64,000 nucleotides of DNA from JADKHC01 sp047600805. Lineage in GTDB: Bacteria; Verrucomicrobiota; Verrucomicrobiia; Opitutales; Opitutaceae. Below are positions 17,266 through 26,384 of the stretch, in pieces. The notes beneath the pieces were generated by a model that was given only the letters and a program-made list of their open reading frames with translations, was not told the origin of the DNA and made no database searches. The stretch is taken from contig JASGKG010000001.1 of assembly GCA_047600805.1 (NCBI GenBank), positions 3,472,001 to 3,536,000 of the forward strand. Direction: 5' to 3'. The position numbers and the translations under genes are program-made. How positions within the stretch are numbered: the stretch's first letter is position 1; each line of letters starts with the position of its first letter.

Positions 17266-18747
17266 ATGAGCAAGCCGACGAAAACTCCGCGTCTCAGCCG
17301 CAAGGCCTACGACGCGTGCGTCCCCAAGCTGCGTGAAGACCTCGTGCAACTTCAAGTCGCGCTCAAGGAAGCTCCCTTTAAAATCCTCCTCATCATCGCC
17401 GGCTACGAAGGCGCCGGTCGCGGCGAGGTCATCAACACGCTTTCCGGTTGGCTCGACCCGCGCGGCTTGGAAACTTTCGCCATCCAAGATCCGACGGACG
17501 AAGAAAGAGGCCGCCCCTTCATGTGGCGTTTTTGGCGCAGCCTCCCCGCAAACGGGCGCATCGGCATCTATGCGGGCTCTTGGTACACCGAGGTCCTGCG
17601 CGAAAAAACATTCAGCAGCAAAAACGGGCCCGAAATTGCGCACGAACTCGAACGCATTCGGCACTTCGAAAAACTCCTCTCCGACAACGGCACGCTAATC
17701 ATCAAAGTCTGGCTGCACCTGAGCAAGTCCGCCCAACACCGGCGCCTGAAGGAACTGGAAGCCGAACCAAGTACTGCGTGGCGCGTGACGCCGGAAGATT
17801 GGTATCATTACCGTAACTACAGCCGCATCACTCGCGTCGCCGATCGCATCATCGACGCAACCGATCGTTCGCACGCGCGCTGGACATCGATTGACGCCGA
17901 ACACGAGCGCTCGCGCAACGTAGCAGTCGCACGCCTGATTCTTGCGGAATACAAAAAGCACGAGAAGAGGCTCAAACACCTCCCAAAGGATTCCGAGCGT
18001 CCGACAATCCCGTTGAAAAAAAGTGGCCTGCAACGGCTGCGCGAACTGCCCCTCAACCAGTCGCTATCGGAATCTGAGTACGAAAAGAAACGCGAAAAAT
18101 GGCTGGGACGCCTCAACCTAGCAGTCCGCGCCGCCCACGGTTCCCGTCGCTCGGTCATCTTTGTGTTCGAAGGCTGGGACGCAGCCGGCAAGGGCGGCGC
18201 CATCCGGCGTCTCACCAGCGCGATCGACGCCCGCCATTATCGCGTCATTCCCGTCGCAAAACCCACCGACGAGGAAAAAGCCCATCATTACCTCTGGCGC
18301 TTTTGGCGGCACGTCCCACGCGCCGGTTTGATCACGATTTACGATCGTTCTTGGTATGGACGTGTTCTCGTGGAGCGGTTGGAAGGTTTCGCTTCCTCAG
18401 AGGAATGGCACCGGGCCTACGACGAGATCAACGACTTCGAGCGTCAGCTCACTGAGCACGGCATCATTCTGGTGAAATTCTGGCTGCAGATCAGCAAAGC
18501 CGAACAACTGCACAGGTTTCGCGAACGCGAAAAAACGCCTTACAAGCGGCACAAGATCAACGAGGAAGATTGGCGCAATCGACGCAAATGGTCCGGCTAC
18601 GAAGTCGCGGTCGGCGATATGCTCGCGCTGACCGACCGCACCGACGCTCCCTGGCATCTGGTTCCCGCCGACAACAAACGGTTCGCCCGGCTGGAAGTTC
18701 TCAAAACTGCCTCGAAGCAAATCGAGGCCAGCCTCGGCCGCATTTAG
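17266..18747 (+). CDS. Polyphosphate:AMP phosphotransferase-like enzyme, two fused PPK2 domains
   Basis: 493-aa cytosolic enzyme made of two PPK2 modules, the layout of class II PPK2/PAP enzymes that make ADP from AMP and polyphosphate. In the second module the Walker A motif is intact (FEGWDAAGKGGAIRRL), followed by KPTDEEKAHHYLWRFW and the lid-region motif YDRSWYGRVLVERLEGF. In the first module the P-loop reads AGYEGAGRGEVINTL, with Arg in place of the usual Lys, and the later motif is YAGSWYTEVL with Asp missing. The N-terminal copy is therefore probably structural and the C-terminal copy catalytic, as known for PAP enzymes. Likely role: nucleotide regeneration and polyphosphate use under energy stress. 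The ATG start gives MSKPTKTPRLSRKAYD. Confidence 0.9.
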   Translation: MSKPTKTPRLSRKAYDACVPKLREDLVQLQVALKEAPFKILLIIAGYEGAGRGEVINTLSGWLDPRGLETFAIQDPTDEERGRPFMWRFWRSLPANGRIGIYAGSWYTEVLREKTFSSKNGPEIAHELERIRHFEKLLSDNGTLIIKVWLHLSKSAQHRRLKELEAEPSTAWRVTPEDWYHYRNYSRITRVADRIIDATDRSHARWTSIDAEHERSRNVAVARLILAEYKKHEKRLKHLPKDSERPTIPLKKSGLQRLRELPLNQSLSESEYEKKREKWLGRLNLAVRAAHGSRRSVIFVFEGWDAAGKGGAIRRLTSAIDARHYRVIPVAKPTDEEKAHHYLWRFWRHVPRAGLITIYDRSWYGRVLVERLEGFASSEEWHRAYDEINDFERQLTEHGIILVKFWLQISKAEQLHRFREREKTPYKRHKINEEDWRNRRKWSGYEVAVGDMLALTDRTDAPWHLVPADNKRFARLEVLKTASKQIEASLGRI

Positions 18748-18772
18748 CGGCTAGTTGCATTTCGCGCCAAAA

Positions 18773-20986
18773 TCAACTCTTGCGAGCCGAACCTCCTGCC
18801 ACCGGCTTTCGAACTTCCAGGAATCGCCGGAGCGAGGCCTCCAAATCCGACAGACGCAGCGGTTTCACCAAAAAGTCGTCAGCCGAAGCTGTCATCGCCA
18901 TTTCGCGCATCTCAGCTCGGTGATCGGCGGAAATCGCCACCACCCAGGTGTTCTTGTGGGCAGCCCCCGCCTCTCCATTTCGGAGCTGCTTCAACGCGGT
19001 CAATCCGTCCATCTCCGGCATGTGCAGATCGAGAAACACCAGATCGACGCCCCCAGCGGCAATCGCCTCCAAACAGGCGCGTCCGTTTTCAGCAAACCGG
19101 CAGTTACAGCCAAGATTGGCGAGGGTATCGCCGAGCAGACGCTGTGAAACTTCTTCATCTTCTGTCACCAACACGCTCATTTTCCGAACACCTCCTGCAA
19201 ACGGCGGCAGCGTACGGCTCGACAGCCCTTCGGTCGCTTTGGCTATCAGTTCTATCAACGTATCGTGGTGCAAAGGCCGATTCAGCAGGATGCGAAAATG
19301 TCGGCGTAGGTTCTGCCGCTCCTGATGCGCCAAATTCATCGCGACGAGCGCGAACATTCTTTCGGTCTGCCAACCGCCACCGGGCGTTTCTCCGCCCAAT
19401 CGTTTTAAAACTGCTTCGTCGCAATCGACCACCGCCACATCCCAACCATTTGCCGGCAAAGCATCGATCGCATGCTCGAAGACTTTTGCGCCGGTCAGGC
19501 GAAGGAGATGCCCCACTTCAGCGCAAAGCCCCGGATGTTTGATCGCCACCACGACGCGCCGGCCGGCCAGCCGTCCCGCTAAAACATCTCTGGTTTCGTT
19601 ACCCACAGGTCGGGTGCGTACGGTAAAAATAAACGTCGAGCCCATGCCGGGGACACTCTCCACGCGAATGTCTCCACCCATCAAACGAACAAGGTGCCGC
19701 GAAATCGCCAAACCCAACCCAGCGCCCCCATAACGGCGCACATTCGACGAGTCGAGCTGAGTGAACGGTTGAAAAAGTTTGGCGCAATCCGCCAGTGCGA
19801 TGCCGATACCCGTGTCGCGCACTGCGATCTCAAGCGTCAGCCCTCCGTCGTCCAGCTCAGCAACGATTTGTCCCTGGGTAACATCTTCAAAAGGCGCAAC
19901 CGAAACCGATTTTCCTGTGAGCTTTTGGACGGACACTTCCACGCTGCCCGCCGCCGTGAACTTGAGCGCGTTGCCCACCAAATTGATCACCACCTGCCGC
20001 AACCGGCCGCTATCGATAAGCAGTTGCGCCGGGACGTCGGGGTCGACCCAATGTAAAAGCTGCAAACCGCTCTCCGCGACGCGTCCGCCGAAAATATCGA
20101 GCGCATCTTCGATGATCGCACGCAGATCACAAGGCGCCGCATCCAACTGCATGCGACCCGACTCGATCCTCGAGAAATCCAAAATATCGCCGGTCAATTG
20201 AATCAGGGCTTCGCCGCTGTTCCGAATCGTCTGCACGTATTCGCGCTGCTCCGGCGTGAGCTTCGTATCCAGAAGCAAGCTCGTGAAACCCACGATTCCG
20301 TTGAGCGGCGTTCGTACCTCATGACTCATCGTCGCCAAAAACCTTCCTTTGGCGTGATCAGCCGCTTCGGCATTATCCTTCGCCGCACGCAGCTCCTCTT
20401 CCTTCCGCAAGGTCTCAGAAATATCCGTGAACACCGCGATGAAGCCAACAACGCGGTCGCCTCCCGCGCGAACGGGCGAAACGTTTGCTCGCGCCGGGTA
20501 AACTTCTCCATTTTTCCGACGATTCGACACCAATCCTTCCCAACGATAACCCGCCCGAACGCGCGCAGTGATCTCCGCAATTTCCTTGGGCATCGTTTTT
20601 TCGCTCCGAAATTCCTGCCACGGGCGACCTTTGAGTTCCTCACGTGTATAGCCAGTTTGCAGGCAAAGACCGGCGTTCGCGTATTCGATGCGATTCTGCA
20701 GATCCACAACCATAATGGCGGAACCGCTTTGCTCGACCGCACCATACAACCGGCTGATCAACGCCGCATTTTTCCCGTATTCGCGAAGCCAAAAAAACGT
20801 CGCGAGCGGAAATCCCAATGCCAGCCAAACCGCAACACCCATCCACAACGCAGCTATCGCTGGCTGGCCCTGAGCCGCCGCCGCCGCCTCGGCGTGTCGA
20901 TATGCCCAAGTGCTCGCAACGACGCCGGATAAACCGATGATCGTCCAGACAACGACTATCCTAGAGCGATTGAGGGTCGGGGGCAT
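18773..20986 (-). CDS. Membrane hybrid histidine kinase with PAS, HisKA, HATPase and receiver domains
   Basis: 737-aa inner-membrane sensor. Two hydrophobic helices (about 9-27 and 43-66) flank a very short periplasmic loop, so the signal is probably sensed in the membrane or by the PAS domain (about 80-190). The H box FLATMSHEVRTPLNGIVGF contains H222. HATPase motifs N (NLVGNALKF), G1 (DTGIGI) and G2 (GAGLGLAIS) are intact. A segment at about 470-590 (RRVVVAIKHPGLCAE ... WDVAVVDCDEAVL) looks like a degenerate receiver. The C-terminal receiver is complete, with acidic pocket TEDEE, phospho-acceptor in LVFLDLHMPEMDG and K in FLVKPLRL. No partner gene is adjacent. ATG at 20986 precedes the first membrane helix. 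Confidence 0.88.
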   Translation of the reverse strand: MPPTLNRSRIVVVWTIIGLSGVVASTWAYRHAEAAAAAQGQPAIAALWMGVAVWLALGFPLATFFWLREYGKNAALISRLYGAVEQSGSAIMVVDLQNRIEYANAGLCLQTGYTREELKGRPWQEFRSEKTMPKEIAEITARVRAGYRWEGLVSNRRKNGEVYPARANVSPVRAGGDRVVGFIAVFTDISETLRKEEELRAAKDNAEAADHAKGRFLATMSHEVRTPLNGIVGFTSLLLDTKLTPEQREYVQTIRNSGEALIQLTGDILDFSRIESGRMQLDAAPCDLRAIIEDALDIFGGRVAESGLQLLHWVDPDVPAQLLIDSGRLRQVVINLVGNALKFTAAGSVEVSVQKLTGKSVSVAPFEDVTQGQIVAELDDGGLTLEIAVRDTGIGIALADCAKLFQPFTQLDSSNVRRYGGAGLGLAISRHLVRLMGGDIRVESVPGMGSTFIFTVRTRPVGNETRDVLAGRLAGRRVVVAIKHPGLCAEVGHLLRLTGAKVFEHAIDALPANGWDVAVVDCDEAVLKRLGGETPGGGWQTERMFALVAMNLAHQERQNLRRHFRILLNRPLHHDTLIELIAKATEGLSSRTLPPFAGGVRKMSVLVTEDEEVSQRLLGDTLANLGCNCRFAENGRACLEAIAAGGVDLVFLDLHMPEMDGLTALKQLRNGEAGAAHKNTWVVAISADHRAEMREMAMTASADDFLVKPLRLSDLEASLRRFLEVRKPVAGGSARKS

Positions 20987-21181
20987 GACGGGCGAAAAAC
21001 CACCAAAACAACGATCTCATGTCAGGCAATCTTTCCCCACCCCGGAAGCCACTTTATCGTAGTAACTTACAACTATTTGACGAGAACCAAAGCCCTTCCG
21101 CAATTCTCTGGCTTTCGCGCTCCACGGCAGCGTCGCCGTCCGCGAAAACACGCGGGCACTCGTCGTGCGGATTTCGAAACA

Positions 21182-21213
21182 GCAAAGCCGCCGCAACCGA
21201 AGTTGCGACGGCT
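21182..21213 (-). terminator. Terminator of the SWIB gene
   Basis: Read on the minus strand, a 12-position stem (AGCCG-t-CGCAAC pairing with GTTGCG-g-CGGCT, one internal mismatch) closes on a TTCG loop, an especially stable C(UUCG)G tetraloop. A moderately T-rich tail (TTTGCTGTTTC) follows. It starts 27 bases after the stop of the SWIB gene ending at 21240. Confidence 0.7.
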
Positions 21214-21239
21214 CCAAAGTTCTTACCGAACCAGCAGTG

Positions 21240-21512
21240 TTATTTGACCAGGTGCTCGGAAACGAGCTTGGTCAGCTCAAACATGCTGACGGACTTTTTG
21301 CCGTTGAGGACAGGCTTCAGCTTGTCGTCGGCGTTGATTTGAGTGCGCACCTTCTTGTCCTGAAGGCCATTTTTCTTGATATAGTCCCAGAGCTTCTTGG
21401 TCAGCTCCGTACGGGGGAGGGGTTTCGAACCAACAATGACCGAAAGGACATCGTCGGGTTGAACCGGCTTAAGGAATGCAGCGTTGGGTTTACGAGCGGA
21501 TTTTTTAGCCAT
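21240..21512 (-). CDS. SWIB/MDM2 domain protein
   Basis: 90-aa basic protein consisting of a Lys/Arg-rich N-terminus (MAKKSARKPNAAF) and one SWIB domain (PLPRTELTKKLWDYIKKNGL, then NADDKLKPVLNGKKSVSMFE). SWIB domains are common in eukaryotic chromatin remodelling complexes and MDM2. Among bacteria they are found mainly in chlamydiae and related PVC phyla, where a chromatin or DNA-topology role has been proposed. The start at 21512 is preferred over the in-frame ATG at 21551 because the extra 13 residues (His-rich) are unlike the family. The basic tail suggests nucleic-acid association; the function here is inferred. Confidence 0.85.
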   Translation of the reverse strand: MAKKSARKPNAAFLKPVQPDDVLSVIVGSKPLPRTELTKKLWDYIKKNGLQDKKVRTQINADDKLKPVLNGKKSVSMFELTKLVSEHLVK

Positions 21513-21623
21513 AACGGAATGCCGGTCTAAGGCACTGTGATGTGAATGCAATGAAATTTTCAGAGGGAAAAACGTATTTTTCAGAGGAGAAAACTCTGAA
21601 AACTGCTTGCCTTCCCCTGCGCG

Positions 21624-23495
21624 TCAGCCAGCCGAATCGACCTGAACAAACTGCCGATGCAGCGCGGCGTAGTGCTTTTTCAATGACAAAAGCTCCTGAT
21701 GCGTACCGCGCTCGACGATGGAACCATTCTCAAGGACTAGCACCTGGCCGGCGTTTCGGATTGTGCTTAACCGATGCGCCACGACAAAGCTCGTGCGCCC
21801 TTCAAGCAACTTAACGAGCGCTTTCTGCAATCGCTCCTCGGTCAGCGCATCAATCGAACTCGTCGCTTCATCCAAAATTAAAATACGCGGATCCGCCAGC
21901 AGCGCGCGCACGAAGCAAATCAGCTGGCGCTGACCGACGGACAGGCCGCCACCGCGCTCACCGACTTCGGCCTGCAGCCCCCGCGGCAACGATTCCAGTA
22001 GATCAAGGCAGCCGAGTTGGCTGCCGGCGCTTCGAACCTCGTCATCGGTGGCCGACGGCCGGCCATACCGGATATTATCCATGACCGAACCAGCAAAAAG
22101 AAAGTTTTGTTGCTGCACCATGCCCATCTGATGATGCAACGACTGACTCGAAATCGTCCTGATTTCCCGTCCATCGATAAATAACTCTCCAGAAGTCGGG
22201 AGATAAAATTTCGAAACAAGATTTACGATGGAGCTCTTGCCGCTCCCGGTGTGGCCGACCAACGCGATCATTTGCCCCGGCTTTGCTTCGAACGAGATCC
22301 GATGAAGCACCGGCCGCGCGGGGTCATAGCCGAAGCTCACGTCACGAAATTCCACATGAGCACCGGTGTTCTGTCGCTGCGCGCTTGCGGTCGTTTGGTG
22401 CACGGCCCGGGGATCAGTGAGCGAAGTCGCATTCGGCGCGTCTTCCCAATCCGGCTTCATGTCGAGCAATCTGAAGACACGCTCCGCGCCTGCCATCGCC
22501 ACCAGCGCCTGCGTGTACTGGTTGCCCAGCACCTGGATTGGCGCAAAGAACATGTTCGACAAAAGGAAGAATTTGATCAGCACGCCGATGTCGCCGCCGT
22601 GATGCAGGACACTCCAACCGCCGATCGTCAGGAGAATCGCCACAAAGAACTGGCTATTCAACTCCAGCAACGGCGTGAGCACGGCCGAGGTCCGAGCAAG
22701 GGCAATGCTGTACCGCGAATGATCCGCTAACAGTCGCCGAAACAAACCAGCGTTGGTGTCCTGCCGTACGAAGCCTTGCGTCACGCGAATTCCATTTACC
22801 GACTCGGCGAGTGTTGCCGTGACGCGGCTGAAGCTTTCCTGCGCCGCGCGTGAGTCGCGGCTGAGCCGCATGCGAAAGCGACGGTTGATCGACCAAAGCA
22901 CCGGCGCCATCGCGAGCACGATGCAGAACAACCGCCAGTTCAGCCACAACATGATGCCACCGACAAAGACCATTTGCCCCATCTGCACGATGCTCACAAA
23001 GAGCGAATCCTGAATGCCAACGCGCAGCGCTTCCACGTCCGACGTCACCCGGCTGATGATGCGTCCGAGTTTCACGCGGTGGAAGAAACTCATCGGCATG
23101 CGCTGCACGTGAGAAAAAATCTCGGAGCGCAGGTCGTTCACAATCAGCTCGCCAAGCTCCAGCGCAAAACGCTGCCGAAAGTGAAAACAGCCGTCAGTGA
23201 GCAACGCCAGCAGGCAGTAGCCTCCCACCCAATAAATCAAACTGCTGGCCTGCTGCCCTGCAATCGGCCCTGAGATGATTTCGGCGCCTAACCAAACGAG
23301 CGCGGGCAATTGTGCCGAGCGCAGCACAGTGAGGAGGAAGAGCCAATTGCGCTTTGCCGCATGCGGGCGCGTGTAACGTAGCAAGCGTCGAATTATCCCC
23401 CACTCCAGCGGCTTGAACTGCGGCTCGTCGTCATCGTCGTCACGCAATCGATGGACCAACAGAGGCACGCCGGCTTCTTTTGAAGCGTTCTTCAT
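21624..23495 (-). CDS. ABC exporter half-transporter (consensus Walker B subunit)
   Basis: 623-aa half-transporter with an N-terminal six-helix exporter domain (about 40-340) and a C-terminal nucleotide-binding domain. Walker A is GHTGSGKSSIVNLV, Walker B is ILILDEATSSID with the catalytic Glu, and the H-loop is VVAHRLSTI. The ABC signature reads LSVGQRQLI, off the consensus LSGGQ. Its start codon overlaps the stop of the upstream exporter gene (ATGA at 23492-23495), so the two are translationally coupled and almost certainly form one heterodimer. Pairing with the partner gives one consensus and one degenerate ATP site. The substrate (lipid, drug or peptide) cannot be told from sequence. Confidence 0.92.
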   Translation of the reverse strand: MKNASKEAGVPLLVHRLRDDDDDEPQFKPLEWGIIRRLLRYTRPHAAKRNWLFLLTVLRSAQLPALVWLGAEIISGPIAGQQASSLIYWVGGYCLLALLTDGCFHFRQRFALELGELIVNDLRSEIFSHVQRMPMSFFHRVKLGRIISRVTSDVEALRVGIQDSLFVSIVQMGQMVFVGGIMLWLNWRLFCIVLAMAPVLWSINRRFRMRLSRDSRAAQESFSRVTATLAESVNGIRVTQGFVRQDTNAGLFRRLLADHSRYSIALARTSAVLTPLLELNSQFFVAILLTIGGWSVLHHGGDIGVLIKFFLLSNMFFAPIQVLGNQYTQALVAMAGAERVFRLLDMKPDWEDAPNATSLTDPRAVHQTTASAQRQNTGAHVEFRDVSFGYDPARPVLHRISFEAKPGQMIALVGHTGSGKSSIVNLVSKFYLPTSGELFIDGREIRTISSQSLHHQMGMVQQQNFLFAGSVMDNIRYGRPSATDDEVRSAGSQLGCLDLLESLPRGLQAEVGERGGGLSVGQRQLICFVRALLADPRILILDEATSSIDALTEERLQKALVKLLEGRTSFVVAHRLSTIRNAGQVLVLENGSIVERGTHQELLSLKKHYAALHRQFVQVDSAG

Positions 23496-25387
23496 TTTTG
23501 CCCCTCCGACTCAATCGTGAGTTCTTGCAACTCTTTGCCATCGACAAGCTGCAGCTCAGCCACCCGCAGATAAGGTCCGGGCACACGCATCAGTTCTTCG
23601 TGCCGGCCGGTCTGCACGATCCGGCCGTTTTCCATGACGATGATAAAGTCGGCGCGTCGCAGTGTGCTCAGGCGATGCGCCACGATGAAAGTCGTCCGGC
23701 CGCTGATCGCGTTTTCCAACGCTTCGAAAATTTCGTGCTCAGTCTGCGAATCGATCGCCGCCGTCGGGTCATCCAAAAGCAAAATCGCCGGTTCCAGCAA
23801 CACCGCCCGCGCAATCGCCAGCCGCTGCCGCTGACCGCCAGAGAGGCTCATGCCGCTCTCGCCCAAGACAGTTTGATAACCATTTGGCAGAGCCATGATG
23901 AAATCGTGAGCGGCCGCGATCCGTGCTGCTTTTTCGATCTGCGCCTGCGTGGCTTCAGGATGGCCGAATGCGATGTTCGCCGCGACCGTGTGGCTGAAGA
24001 GGAAGCTTTCCTGGAAAACGAGCCCGATGTTTCTGCGCAGATCGTCGAGATTGAGTTTTCGCACATCGACGCCGTCCACCAACACGCGCCCGGAGCCCAC
24101 GTCGAAGAACCGCGGTATCAAACTCATCAATACGCTCTTCCCGGCACCGGTTGCCCCGAGGATCGCCACGCATTGGCCCGGCTTCACCTCCAGGTCGATG
24201 TTGCGAACCACTTCGTGCGAGCCAGCGTAGGCAAAGGAAACGTTTTCAAACTGCACGGCACCTTCGAGCTTACGGCGGCGGAGCGCGTCGGGCGCGTTCT
24301 GAATTTCGACCGGCGCGTCGAGAATTTCAAAGACGCGGCGCGCGCCGATCAGCGATTGTTGCACGCTGTTCGCCAGCGTCGCCACCTGATTCACCTGGCC
24401 CGAAAACTGTTCCATCAAACCAGCGAACACCACCAAGCCCGTTCCGAACGGAAGCTGACCGCGCGCCACGAGCCAGCCGCCATAGCCAAGCAAGACCATC
24501 ATGTTCACCCGCGTGAGAAAACCGACCGTCGGGCTGAACAGACTCACCTGCCAAAAAATATTTCTCTGCTGATCGAACACCGCGCGATTGCTCCGCTCGA
24601 AACGGTCGCGGTCCTCGCGCTCGCGACCAAAACCTTTCGTGACCTGGATGCCTTGCACGCTTTCGGTCAGGTTCTGCACCATCTTTTCCACCAGCGTGCG
24701 GTTGTGCGCGTAGGCCGGCTGTATCTTTCGCGAAAAACGCGTCGCCAACAAAAGCAAAACCGGTGTCGTGCCAAGGCACGCGAGCGTCAGGCCCACGTGC
24801 AGGTTGCACATGTAGATCAGATAAACGGTTAGCGAGATCACCATGATCACGCTCTGGATCAGCACTTGATCCACGAACATGCGCACCGACTGCACATCCC
24901 CGGTCACTCGCGTGATGATCGAGCCGGTCGTATTCGCGTCGAAAAAACGGAAACTGAGCCGCTGAAGCCTGTCGTAAATTTCACCGCGCAAATCGACGAC
25001 CAGCCGCTGCTGAACCAGGTAATTGATGGAAAGCGTGTAAACGTAGTTCAACACCGCCCGGGCGACCGCGAGGCCGAGAATGCAGGCGGCGATGAGCAAA
25101 ATCACCTGCCCCGGCGCCCAATCCGTCGGGAGATTCAGTCCGAATTTCCCGTGCGGAAACGGCACGCCTGCCGCGATCGTGCCGCGCTGCGAAAGGACGT
25201 AACGAATGTAATCGATGCCCAAACCGGTCAGACCAAGGCCACTCAAGCCGAAGGTGAGCAGCACGAGTTGTAAGCCCAAAACCTGCAAACAGCGCGCGCG
25301 ATACCGCCAGGCCAGTCCGAAAAGTCGCCTGACGAGCACCCAGTTTGTGGGCACGGAATCGGCTGTTTGAGACGTGGGCTCCGGCAT
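23492..25387 (-). CDS. ABC exporter half-transporter (degenerate Walker B subunit)
   Basis: 631-aa half-transporter, upstream member of the coupled pair. A six-helix membrane domain (about 25-340) is followed by the nucleotide-binding domain. Walker A is LGATGAGKSVLMSLI, the signature is the canonical LSGGQRQRLAIARA, and the H-loop is VAHRLSTLRR. Walker B reads AILLLDDPTAAID, with Asp where the catalytic Glu is expected, the change known from heterodimeric exporters such as TM287/288 and BmrCD. Its own Walker motifs plus the partner's LSVGQ would form the degenerate site. The first 25 residues (MPEPTSQTADSVPTNWVLV) are cytoplasmic. It probably opens the operon, with about 150 noncoding bases upstream. 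Confidence 0.92.
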   Translation of the reverse strand: MPEPTSQTADSVPTNWVLVRRLFGLAWRYRARCLQVLGLQLVLLTFGLSGLGLTGLGIDYIRYVLSQRGTIAAGVPFPHGKFGLNLPTDWAPGQVILLIAACILGLAVARAVLNYVYTLSINYLVQQRLVVDLRGEIYDRLQRLSFRFFDANTTGSIITRVTGDVQSVRMFVDQVLIQSVIMVISLTVYLIYMCNLHVGLTLACLGTTPVLLLLATRFSRKIQPAYAHNRTLVEKMVQNLTESVQGIQVTKGFGREREDRDRFERSNRAVFDQQRNIFWQVSLFSPTVGFLTRVNMMVLLGYGGWLVARGQLPFGTGLVVFAGLMEQFSGQVNQVATLANSVQQSLIGARRVFEILDAPVEIQNAPDALRRRKLEGAVQFENVSFAYAGSHEVVRNIDLEVKPGQCVAILGATGAGKSVLMSLIPRFFDVGSGRVLVDGVDVRKLNLDDLRRNIGLVFQESFLFSHTVAANIAFGHPEATQAQIEKAARIAAAHDFIMALPNGYQTVLGESGMSLSGGQRQRLAIARAVLLEPAILLLDDPTAAIDSQTEHEIFEALENAISGRTTFIVAHRLSTLRRADFIIVMENGRIVQTGRHEELMRVPGPYLRVAELQLVDGKELQELTIESEGQK

Positions 25388-25534
25388 GAGAGGACGTTCA
25401 CCGTAAAGGCCAGCAAACGGAAGACACGCGTTTTTTCACGGGCCATCTTAACACCGTAAACTCGAACGCAAGACGCCTGCTGACAGAAAATCAGTGAAAT
25501 CAGAGACGCGGCGGAGCGCGAGATGCGCTGCCGC

Positions 25535-26122
25535 TCAGCGCCGCTGCACCGCAGGCTGGTTCGGAGCGGCCTGTGCGGGAGCCGGTTGAGGTGCGGGAGG
25601 CTGAGATACCTGCTGCTGGGCAGCTTGCCGCGCTTGGCGGCGACGCGCCACTTCTGCGGCGACTGCTTCCAAGCGGCGTGCATCGTCCGAGGGAGGCGCA
25701 GAAACTGTAGGCTGGGCCGGGCCGCCTGGCCGTATTTGAGGAACCGGAGCCGGTGCCATGGATGCGACTTCGATTTTCGCGTCTTTCATTTTCAGCGTCA
25801 GAGTGCGTCCTTGGTATTCGACGGTGACCATTTCGGTTCCGTCATAACTCCGCACCATCGCCGGAAATTCCGCCGCCTGATTGAGCTTCACCCAACCCCC
25901 TTTTCGATTAACCGGATCGTAGAGTCCGAAAACGGGATCACCGTCGACCCTCATGATCCCCCGCAGCTCCACGAGACCGTTCTCAGTGGGCACCCCTGCT
26001 CCTGCGCCTCGCGGAAGAAAAGGCGAAACGGAAGTAATCTCCTGCGCGCACACAGAAATCCACGTCACCACGCCAAACGAGGCAATCAACGCGGATTTGA
26101 TGAAGAGGCCAACGGGGGTCAT
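25535..26122 (-). CDS. Hypothetical exported protein with Pro/Ala/Gln-rich tail
   Basis: 195 aa, family not recognised. The N-terminus (GLFIKSALIASFGVVTWISVCAQ) is a signal peptide, probably cut before QEITSVSPFLP. Residues about 40-115 are beta-rich (ENGLVELRGIMRVDGDPVFGLYD, then TVEYQGRTLTLKMKDAKI) and resemble in outline the small beta domains found in secretion-pathway accessory proteins. The region after about 125 is low-complexity (PAPVPQIRPGGPAQP and a run of Arg/Gln/Ala/Pro). It sits about 150 bases upstream of the ABC exporter pair on the same strand, so cotranscription is possible. No enzyme motif is visible. Confidence 0.65.
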   Translation of the reverse strand: MTPVGLFIKSALIASFGVVTWISVCAQEITSVSPFLPRGAGAGVPTENGLVELRGIMRVDGDPVFGLYDPVNRKGGWVKLNQAAEFPAMVRSYDGTEMVTVEYQGRTLTLKMKDAKIEVASMAPAPVPQIRPGGPAQPTVSAPPSDDARRLEAVAAEVARRRQARQAAQQQVSQPPAPQPAPAQAAPNQPAVQRR

Positions 26123-26384
26123 TGAAGAAAAGCGAGGTTACCAACAGAGGATGCCGCGTCAAGTGACGTCAGACAACTGAGCGAGGTTCCAAAATTCGGA
26201 TTACCGAACCCATTCCACTGCAACCAAACGGCATTTTGCAGCCTTGCGTAAGCCCCGGCTTTTACCCACTTTGCCCGCCATGCTGTTAGTATCTCCGGTA
26301 CGGAAATTGTCGGTGAGCATCAGTTCAGTGACGGTTTGAGACTCGATGGTCGGGAACGGCGGGGGACACGACGGCAGAAAAGAA

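Noticed and set aside
23480..24832. Long plus-strand open frame of 450 codons
   Set aside because: Antisense to the ABC exporter gene; composition is a mirror of the exporter codons and no family is recognisable.
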